A stretch of DNA of 64,000 nt from Lachnoanaerobaculum sp. ICM7 (lineage in GTDB: Bacteria; Bacillota; Clostridia; Lachnospirales; Lachnospiraceae). Position numbers and translations under genes: made by a program. Position 1 is the stretch's first letter. The number at the start of each line of letters is the position of its first letter. The notes beneath the pieces were generated by a model. The model did no database searches, was not told where the DNA came from, and was given only the letters and a program-made list of their open reading frames with translations. The stretch lies in NCBI RefSeq assembly GCF_000287675.1, contig NZ_ALJL01000021.1, positions 1-64,000 of the forward strand, read 5' to 3'. Below are positions 1 to 7,800 of the stretch, one piece after another.

Positions 1-322
1 GTGCGTAAGTTCCTCCGTATCTTCCTGCTTTTGCAACAATACCGATAGAATTGGTTTTTTCTACCCACTGTTTTACCGATAAAACAAATCTATTCAGTCC
101 GGCTTCATTTTTAATTCCCTCGAATTCGAGGGAATTAAAATCAGGATTATACATTTCCTCCCAAATACCTAAAAACTCTATTGTATTTTTATTTCTTAGC
201 CACTTCTCGATTAAAGCTAAACCGTTTTCAATATTTCTTACCATATCAGTTAAAGAAATATAATCTTTATCATCTATGGCTATAATGCTGATTTCGGATC
301 CTTCAACATTTATTTTAGACAC
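1..322 (-). CDS. KilA-N domain protein (partial, 3' end outside window)
   Basis: The minus strand is open from a GTG at 320-322 to the window edge, and a GAGAGGTGA ribosome binding site lies just upstream of the GTG. The readable 107 residues contain the pattern of a KilA-N domain: an I-S-L-T-D-M motif near residue 22, an E-K-W-L-R-N-K segment, a W-E-E-M-Y-N-P stretch and a final A-G-R-Y-G-G-T-Y-A. KilA-N proteins are DNA-binding proteins of phages and mobile elements, and some act as damage-inducible antirepressors. It lies downstream of the recombinase gene on the same strand, so it may belong to the neighbouring element or to the flanking chromosome. The coding sequence contains a 32-bp perfect palindrome. 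Confidence 0.8.
   Translation of the reverse strand, partial: MSKINVEGSEISIIAIDDKDYISLTDMVRNIENGLALIEKWLRNKNTIEFLGIWEEMYNPDFNSLEFEGIKNEAGLNRFVLSVKQWVEKTNSIGIVAKAGRYGGTYA
109..140. repeat. 32-bp perfect palindrome inside the KilA-N gene
   Basis: The bases at 109-140 read the same on both strands, centred on a GAATTC between positions 124 and 125. They lie inside coding sequence, so the palindrome also encodes ten residues of the protein. It could be a protein-binding site or an mRNA hairpin. Its function is unknown. Confidence 0.85.
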
Positions 323-679
323 AAAATCACCTCTCAATTCTTAAATAAATTATAACTATTATACCTTTTTCCCACTGCAACTTTTATGTCGTCATGCCTT
401 ATAATTTTCACTTACCTGCATCATTTTTTCCTTCCCACTTCTGGACATTATGATCAGAAGTTATAAAAAAGCAGATACACAGTTTCTTTATATACCTTGT
501 ATTTTATTCTACACTACAATCAAAAACAATAAAAGCATTACCTTAAATAATATCCTTTTTACACCAAATATCAGAACATTTTGATATATTTATTACTTGC
601 GAACAGAGCCTTCCCTCAAACATCAAAGGAGCTGGTTGAAAATCAACACACCCCCAACATTTGACAATGAACCAAAAAA

Positions 680-703
680 GAGCAGACGCTTTCGCGTCTG
701 CTC
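680..703 (-). terminator. Intrinsic terminator of the serine recombinase gene
   Basis: A perfect 10-bp stem (680-689 with 694-703) closes a TTTC loop. On the minus strand it is followed directly by a run of six T (positions 674-679 on the plus strand are A). It begins only 7 bases after the recombinase stop codon. Bases 323-679, between this hairpin and the KilA-N start, hold no gene that I can support; an end of the mobile element may lie here. Confidence 0.9.
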
Positions 704-709
704 CAAAAT

Positions 710-2407
710 CTATCTATATATTATATTACTTTCTCTCAGCGATAGCTGCCTGTGCTGCTGTGTCATATCAGAGGAAAGTTCTGTTTGGGTTACTGTATAA
801 TTGTCTGTTCTTCCGTCCACTTGCATCTTTAACTCGTCATCTGGAGTTAAATTCAATTTCCATATAAATCCATCTTGGCATACGATAATTTCCTTTATAA
901 ATGCATCAATAACTTCTTCCGGAATATGTCTCGTTGAAAAATTGAAATTCTGTTCTAAGCCGTATTTAAGAATTTCAACTTTGTCCATATATATGTCATC
1001 TGATAAACCGGTTTCTCCACCTATTATTTCTAACTGCTTTTTCAGATGTTGCTGTTCTTTCAGAATTTGTTCACGCTTTTCGTCGTACCTGTCTTTTTCA
1101 ATTTCTCCAGCCATTCGCATGTCTAAAAGATTGTTATACTTTCGATTCCATAGTTCCATTTTATCTTCTAAATCACGCTTACGATCTAACACCTCGTTAT
1201 CATGTTCGTTTTCATAGCAATTGTCCAGCATTTCGTTAGCAATTGCAAGGACTCCTTCTCTATCATTCCAAAATTTTTGAAATATTATATCAGCCATAAC
1301 TTCTAATTTCCATCTTGGAACCATTTTAGTTACACAAATTCCTTCAGTACTAAGTCCTTTTCTCTCACGAGTTTTAAATGATCCTGTCCTTATCTGGCTA
1401 TAACATTGGTATGCATATTGAGGTCCTTCAGACGATTTGTGCCATGTAACACGATTGTAGGAACTACCACATTCACATTTCATTTTACGACACCAAACAT
1501 CTTTGGAGATTTTTTTTCCTCTACAGCCTTTATTATGCACAGAATCCGACTTGCTACTAAGTATTTGCTGAACTTTTTCAAACTGTTCTTTTGTAACAAT
1601 TGGGGTATGTCTACCTTCAACAATGACTTTATCAACCTCACCAAAATTATTTATTTTTTTCTGTTCTAAAAAATCCGGAACAAATTGCTTACGGTAAACT
1701 ATTGTACCACAATAAAAGGAGTTCCTTAATATTCTGCTGATATTTCCAGGTTGCCATTTTGTAAGTCCTGTAGCCGTTAAATGTCCTTCTTTTTCCAGTA
1801 CAAATTGAATTTTTCTAACACCATTTCCATCTAAGTATAAATCAAAAATTCTACGCACCGTTCTTGCTTGCAATTCATTAACCACATACTCTTTACCAAT
1901 TCTGTCATACCCTAGTATATTACCGTTTCCATATAGAACACCATTTTTAAATGAAATCATTTGTCCTGCTTTTACTCTGACGGATGTTTTCTTGCTTTCA
2001 TTTTGTGCAAGTGTCGCCATAATTGTCAGTCTTAATTCACCATCTTCATCATTCATTGTCCATATGTTATCTTCTGTAAAATATACTTCTACACCTTCTC
2101 GCCTTAATATACGAGTTTGCTGTAGTGTATCAACTGTATTTCTTGCAAACCTAGATACCTCTCTTGTTACAATAAGATCAAATTTATTTTTTGATGCGTC
2201 TTGCATCATTCTCATAAAATTTTTTCTCTTTTTAACAGAAGTACCTGTTATTCCTTCATCTATATAGCGATCATATAGTTCCCACTCAGGATGTTTTTCA
2301 AATAAATCATCATAATACTGAATTTGATTACCCAATGCAGAAATTTGAGCCTCATGCTCAGTCGATACTCTCGCATATATAGCCACTACTCTTTTCTTTA
2401 CCATCAT
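710..2407 (-). CDS. Large serine recombinase (site-specific integrase/excisionase)
   Basis: This 565-residue protein has the standard large serine recombinase plan. The resolvase domain is at about 5-150, with A-R-V-S-T placing the nucleophile at Ser15 and a later V-S-R-F-A-R-N arginine motif. The recombinase domain is at about 165-275. A zinc ribbon starts near residue 305 (C-R-K-M-K-C-E-C-G), with further cysteines near residues 350-370, and a coiled-coil-rich tail follows. Such enzymes cut and rejoin att sites through a Ser-DNA bond and drive integration and excision of elements such as Tn5397, Tn4451 and phages. The ATG at 2407 is preceded by AGGAG at about 15 bases, a longish spacing. 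A terminator follows directly. Its att sites were not identified. Confidence 0.95.
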   Translation of the reverse strand: MMVKKRVVAIYARVSTEHEAQISALGNQIQYYDDLFEKHPEWELYDRYIDEGITGTSVKKRKNFMRMMQDASKNKFDLIVTREVSRFARNTVDTLQQTRILRREGVEVYFTEDNIWTMNDEDGELRLTIMATLAQNESKKTSVRVKAGQMISFKNGVLYGNGNILGYDRIGKEYVVNELQARTVRRIFDLYLDGNGVRKIQFVLEKEGHLTATGLTKWQPGNISRILRNSFYCGTIVYRKQFVPDFLEQKKINNFGEVDKVIVEGRHTPIVTKEQFEKVQQILSSKSDSVHNKGCRGKKISKDVWCRKMKCECGSSYNRVTWHKSSEGPQYAYQCYSQIRTGSFKTRERKGLSTEGICVTKMVPRWKLEVMADIIFQKFWNDREGVLAIANEMLDNCYENEHDNEVLDRKRDLEDKMELWNRKYNNLLDMRMAGEIEKDRYDEKREQILKEQQHLKKQLEIIGGETGLSDDIYMDKVEILKYGLEQNFNFSTRHIPEEVIDAFIKEIIVCQDGFIWKLNLTPDDELKMQVDGRTDNYTVTQTELSSDMTQQHRQLSLRESNIIYR

Positions 2408-2444
2408 TTCATCTTTTTTGTACTCCTCGTTTTGTTATTTTATA

Positions 2445-2603
2445 TTAACATAATTTACTCTCTTTGGCAATCAATACCTTTCCATACTTTTGTAAGATTT
2501 TTTGATAAACCTTTTCTGATATTTCTCTTTTTCTGTATAAATATCTCATCAATGCTAAAGCTATAATTGTATTAATCTGTAATTTTGTTATATCGCTTTT
2601 CAT
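2445..2603 (-). CDS. Small conserved-looking protein upstream of the recombinase (52 aa)
   Basis: The ATG at 2601-2603 is chosen because AAGGAG lies 5 bases upstream; the frame stays open further upstream but has no ribosome binding site there. The 52-residue product (begins M-K-S-D-I-T-K-L-Q-I-N) is helical and basic. Its middle reads M-R-Y-L-Y-R-K-R-E-I-S-E-K-V-Y, a short helix-turn pattern reminiscent of SHOCT-like or excision accessory peptides. It ends 37 bases before the recombinase start and is very likely co-transcribed with it. A role in controlling or assisting recombination is plausible from position only. No function is proven by the sequence. Confidence 0.6.
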   Translation of the reverse strand: MKSDITKLQINTIIALALMRYLYRKREISEKVYQKILQKYGKVLIAKESKLC

Positions 2604-2653
2604 AAATCTCCTTGTATTTATATTATAAGTATGTTTACCCTGATTTTTAAAAT

Positions 2654-2704
2654 TCAAATGTCTTTAAGTTTTCTGACATTAACAGGTGTCTTGGCACACA
2701 ACAT
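2654..2704 (-). CDS. 16-residue ORF with a strong ribosome binding site (possible leader peptide)
   Basis: The ATG at 2702-2704 follows GGAGGTGA at good spacing and opens a 16-codon frame (M-L-C-A-K-T-P-V-N-V-R-K-L-K-D-I) ending 50 bases before the accessory gene. In its frame there are nine further open codons upstream of the ATG, back to a stop. A leader peptide and the degenerate tail of a lost gene are both possible. The stretch from 2705 to about 3120 holds other short fragments on the minus strand but no gene that I can support. Confidence 0.3.
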   Translation of the reverse strand: MLCAKTPVNVRKLKDI

Positions 2705-3163
2705 AGGAATTTCACCTCCGCCTCTTTCAAGATGAGCCAGCTTTCACTAAAGAAGTATCATTATCCCCATTTACATCATCGCAAATAGACTGCCAAACCT
2801 ATTTTTTGTCATACAAATTTGTCGCTCACTTTCTTTTATCCTTTGTATTTGCAAGTATATGTTTAAACCGAGATTACAAGGGGATATGTGGTTATTCCCT
2901 CAAATCATCATCTTCTCAGCAGAAAGGTCTTAGCGTTTGTTGACAGATGCTCCATAAATGGTTAATGTCCTGTTTTGGTCTATTTAGCTTTCAAGGTACA
3001 AGATTCTTATATTTTCAAAAATATATTCAATTTTCCAAAGGTAAAATTTTCCCCTCTATATATAAACCTTACTTTCAAATGCTTTTGTTTCCACTTTTTA
3101 AAATTTTTTTAAAAAAGTAGGGAACAAACTACAAATTTGGTCTGCTCCCTACTTAATTAGTTA

Positions 3164-3562
3164 CTATTTAAGCATCTCTCTTAGCTTTTTTAAAATCTTA
3201 TTTCTAAAACTGAAAATCTTCTTAGAAGATACCTGTTGCTCTTTTGCTAAATCACGAATGGTCATTTTTTTGAAATACAAAGAATCTATCACCTTTAGCT
3301 CTTCATCATTTAGCTTTCGCAGTGCCTGATATAGATCCTTGATTCTCATTTTAGTTTCAATGATTTTTTCGATATCCACATCTTCATCTACAACGGAATT
3401 CAAATCAATCTTGTAATCTTCATACCCGTAAACCTTATGTTTTTTATCTGATTTATTTAAATAAGCATCATGATTGACTTGCTTCTTATATGCTTTATAT
3501 ATTTCATCGGATACATATATCTTTTCACCTTTTACATAGATATATTTTCTATCATCTGTCAT
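3164..3562 (-). CDS. Small sigma-70-family factor of a conjugative element
   Basis: The ATG at 3560-3562 is chosen because AGGAGG lies about 8-10 bases upstream; the longer frame lacks a ribosome binding site. The 132-residue product has a C-terminal region-4-like helix-turn-helix. The sequence L-N-D-E-E-L-K-V-I-D is followed by Y-F-K-K-M-T-I-R-D-L-A and then a basic recognition helix ending L-R-E-M-L-K. No clear region 2 is present. This matches the short sigma-like proteins of Tn916-type elements, which are regulators near the integration module. It stands alone between the recombinase cluster and the injection-system operon. Confidence 0.75.
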   Translation of the reverse strand: MTDDRKYIYVKGEKIYVSDEIYKAYKKQVNHDAYLNKSDKKHKVYGYEDYKIDLNSVVDEDVDIEKIIETKMRIKDLYQALRKLNDEELKVIDSLYFKKMTIRDLAKEQQVSSKKIFSFRNKILKKLREMLK

Positions 3563-3618
3563 TTCTAAAATCCTCCTTTTCATCCAAAATTTCAAATCCG
3601 ATTTTTTAAACAAAAAAA

Positions 3619-3652
3619 GGAGGACTCCTGCATTTTGGCATGCGAAATCCTC
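3619..3652 (-). terminator. Nested hairpin with T-run, related to the one at 32.9 kb
   Basis: An outer stem pairs 3620-3624 (GAGGA) with 3648-3652 (TCCTC), and an inner stem pairs GCAT with ATGC around an ATTTTGG-containing loop. On the minus strand a run of seven T follows. It sits just upstream of the sigma-factor gene, so it could end leftward transcription or act as an attenuator. The interval from 3653 to about 4195 is AT-rich and shows nothing else that I can support. Confidence 0.55.
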
Positions 3653-4195
3653 TATGAAATATAAAATATGGTTTAGATATATGTAATTTAAACACTGGAA
3701 TAAAACTTATAACAGCAAACTTCTTCTATCCTTAAATTAGACATATCCGATTTCCTTTTAGTGCTAAAATGTCCTAACATCAAAATAGTTACATCAATAT
3801 TTATCTATCTAAGCCCTACAATTTAATTATACAATATTTAATTAAATTATGTGAATATTTCCGACAATAGATTTAACTGTCCAATTTTTTTGTTAGGTAC
3901 GAAATAGAAATCTCCTTACGCTTTTTTGTTCATCCCCTTCTCATAATTTAGTTTTTTATCAAAAAGTGCCTATTATACTGATACATGATATTTTTATTTC
4001 TGGAAAACTATTACTTTTCACCATCATTGTTTTAAACAATTTTTAACTTTAGCTACTTGAGCCATAAGTACCTAAAACTTGCATCACTATACACTACTAT
4101 AACTAAACAGTACTATGCAGTTATTGGTACATATTATTTCATTATTAGATGAATATAAGGCATTATCTTATACAGTGCTTGCCGTTAATTTTCAA

Positions 4196-4234
4196 GAAAA
4201 AAACACTTGAAAAGTATCTCTACCTTCCAAGCGT
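4196..4234 (-). terminator. Terminator of the injection-system operon
   Basis: A 12-bp stem with some G-U pairs (4223-4234 with 4203-4214) is followed on the minus strand by a run of A-to-T complement giving about seven T. It is the first strong terminator downstream of the long leftward gene run that ends at 4326. Confidence 0.75.
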
Positions 4235-4325
4235 TTTTCTAAACCATAATATAAATAATACTCTATTATCAGCTCTGTATATTTAGTTTTAATACAGTTA
4301 CATACCGTGTTTATCAGACTTTGTG

Positions 4326-4859
4326 CTAATAATGCATAAAATCTTGCTTTCCTACAGTTATTTTATATACATTATCATCTTTATCAAAATAGTAATTTAT
4401 TTCAAATGTACCATCTACAACTGACAAGTATCCTTCTGGCTCATATTCAAAATATCTAGCATTCCTATATATTTTCTCAATAATACTTTTACTTGTACCT
4501 ACCCCTATTTTATAACGCCCAAACCTATATTTAGTACCAGTAACTTCTATTCTACACAAACTAGCCACATTACCACGCATTGTTCCAAATACAAAGTTCC
4601 TTCCATCTGCAGTACATACTTCTCTAAAACCATATCCATATTCCCCATAACTGCTATCTTTAATTTCCTTAATTGGACCATTATTTACAATAACCGATTC
4701 ATAAAAATTATTTTCCGCAAAATTTACTACTGCATAATAATCTTTAACATAGATACCTTTATTGTTCATATTAAAGATAAATATTGTTAGAAATATTAAA
4801 ATTACAACTCCTGTAAACAGTATAATTCTCATTGTTCTATTTGCTCCCATCACATCCAT
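4326..4859 (-). CDS. Membrane-anchored candidate immunity protein for the Rhs toxin
   Basis: The frame overlaps the last 23 bases of the Rhs gene, so translation is probably coupled. A second in-frame ATG at 4830-4832 has GGGAG upstream and may be the real start. The product (177 or 168 residues) starts with one hydrophobic segment (about residues 12-29) followed by an extracytoplasmic-type domain rich in Tyr, Gly and charged residues. I recognise no family. Position directly after a polymorphic toxin C-terminus, small size and a single N-terminal anchor are typical of immunity proteins; that role is inferred. It is the last gene before the operon terminator. Confidence 0.65.
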   Translation of the reverse strand: MDVMGANRTMRIILFTGVVILIFLTIFIFNMNNKGIYVKDYYAVVNFAENNFYESVIVNNGPIKEIKDSSYGEYGYGFREVCTADGRNFVFGTMRGNVASLCRIEVTGTKYRFGRYKIGVGTSKSIIEKIYRNARYFEYEPEGYLSVVDGTFEINYYFDKDDNVYKITVGKQDFMHY

Positions 4860-7800
4860 TAGTTATGCAAGTTCCTGGATAGTATCCATTACGCATAAAC
4901 TCTCCTTTATGATATATAACTTGACCCAATCGCACATGCATATTCTTAATTTTCCCAGCTTCAATATACTCACTATAAAATTCCTCATAATGAGATTGCT
5001 TTTTAGAACTTCTGGGCTCATAGCTTATTGCATTACCTGCAATCTTATCAAACTTCTGTTTAAATGCCGGAGGTCCAAATGAAACGCTTCCATTCCAAGC
5101 ATATACTGCACCATCACCTATCAGCTTTTTAGACATTAAACTTGCTACATTTGTATATTCATCATCTACAAGTTGCATATACTCAACTAAACCGGCATTA
5201 CAAGCCTCTATATATAATCTTTCTATATCCTTTCCCTGTAAGTCTTGTATGCTACCTGCCACATCGGCATCTCCAGCTTTATTTTTCCCATTTAATGTAA
5301 GTGCATTACGCTTAGAACCATCCACAAACTGCAACATTCGCTCACTTCCATGACTAAATATATACACATACTCTATCGTATCGGTATCATCCATATTATT
5401 CCATTCTTTCATAAACCCTAATGCAACTTGCTTACCATCAGTATCTTGATTTGAAGGCAATGACAAAGATATTTTTTTCACATTTACCCCTTGGTTTTCA
5501 AGCTGTTTTGCTCTCCATGTGGCTTCATTCTTAAAATCATCAATATAATAAACATATCCTTCTTTAAACCCGTCCAAATCTATATATACTATAGGATTCC
5601 CATGGCAATACAGGTACTTGTTATATGTACTCGGATTAAATAAATCCGGATTTACCCAATCTCTCCCTGCAAATCTTCCTACACCTGCTACATACTCTCT
5701 TGCTTGAGCAAAATAAGTGTCTGCCACATTATCATATCTGTATCCTGTATATCCAAAGGGCTGCATTCCCCCCTGTGTATTATAGGTATCTTTTCCAAAT
5801 TCATCATATCCATATATCATTTGTCCTTCGCTTTCTACCTCAAGCAAGCGGATAATGCTTCCAAGCTCATCTTGGAGATATGTGAACTCTTTTTTATCTT
5901 CTTCAACAAATACAGCATTAAAGTCCCATGCATAGCTTTGTACTGTTTTATTTTCTCTTTTTATAACTTTATTTTGCAAAAGATTATTATATGCCCTTGT
6001 TCTGTCTAGGATATACTCTTCCTCATATATCGGATCTTTTTGAATCAAGTTTAATTCAGAAATATCCTTTAATTTATTCTCTCCAAATCCTTCTCTTTCA
6101 AACTCATATTCTTTTATTCCTATCCTGTTTCCAATTCCGTCATAGCTGTAGCATCTTGCTTCTCCTAAAAAAGAGTAACTTAAGCCAAGCCTACCTTTAG
6201 CATCATATTCGTAGGCTCTTATTTTTCTTCCTCTGTCTGTTATACTGGTAAGATTTCCTCTTTTATCGTATTCGTATGTCTTGCTTCCCTGCAATCCTCC
6301 CTCTTTTATAAGTCTGTCCAGTGCATCATAGGTATACCTTATTTCTTTATCATCATTCTTTAATAATATCCTGTTACCGAAGGCATCATAGGTATACTTA
6401 TGAAGTAATTTGTCTCCTCTTTTCACCTCTACCAGCCTATTTAGACTGTCATAGCTGTAATTAAATATACCTGAATCCTGCCACAATCTATGAATGATTT
6501 CCTCTTTGTTACCATCCTTTATTCCCTTTTCACTTACATCACGGTATTTTACAATCTTTGTTTTATTCCCTAAAAGATCATAAGCATAAATGTACTCTTC
6601 AAGTTTTTTATTTCCTTTTAAATGACTAAGACCGCTTAAAAGTCCTCTTTCATTATATTCATATATACTACTTACATCATCCGGCATATCTTTTCTGATG
6701 AGTCTTCCCTCTTTATCATAGTAGTAATCTACCCTTTTATTACCTAATGTGAGACTTGTAAGTCTTAAATATTTGTCATATTCATATGATACACTCTTCC
6801 CGTCAGGATATGCGATCTTTAATCTTTCTCCATTCTTTCCATAAGTATAATTTACTTCCTCACCTTGATAATCTACAACCTTTGTAGCTCTACCAAACTT
6901 ATCACTCTCTATCTCTATGGTACCAAGTGCATCCTTTATCTGAATCAGCTGTCTAAGACTGTTATATGTATATTCCACACTGCTTCCATCTCCATACAGA
7001 ATACTCTTAATATCTCCTGCTTGTGTATAAGAATATGTTGTCTCATAGCCTTCCCCATCTTTCTTTCCCACAGGTCTACCTAAAAGATCATATGAAAATG
7101 TTTCTTCATGTCCAAGGGCATTTGTAACAGATAAAATATTACCCATCAAATCTCTTTTATATCTTGTAAGCCTTGGAGTATTACCGGTTTCAAGTTTCTC
7201 TTCTTCATAAGCTTTATAGGATTTAATACTTGTCAACAGCTCTTTATCACCCTCATGCCTATATACTGTAATAAGCCTTCCTACTTTATCATAACCATAT
7301 TCAGTTCTGTTTCCCATGGCATCCAAAACCGAGATAAGTTTTCCACCTAAAGAGTATTTATATATTGTTTCATGTCCCATAGAATCTGTTTCCTTTATGA
7401 TGTTTCCCATAGCATCATACTCAAAGTATTTTCTTTGTGAAAAACTATTCTTTAATTCTATGATTCTATTCAGCTTGTCATAATTAAATAAGATAAAATC
7501 TCCTTTTTCGTTTTCTCTTCTTATTATATTAAGATTTTTATCATAGAAAAATATCTCATATCTTTTATCTGGATATGTTTTTCTTCGTAAAAGTCCACCC
7601 TTATAATAATCGTAAACAGTTTCAAATTCTCCTGTTTTTATTCTCTTTATTTTCCCAAGTTCATTGTATTCATATTGCTTTGTGCTGCCATAAACATCCT
7701 CCTCAAGTATTATCCTTCCAAGGGCATCATACTTAACCTTATACGTTCCAAGTTTATTCGTTATATTTAAACTATGTTTCCCATATTCATATTCAGTTAC

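Noticed and set aside
3900-4190. Possible small genes in the gap after the sigma factor
   Set aside because: Only short frames without ribosome binding sites; composition is intergenic.
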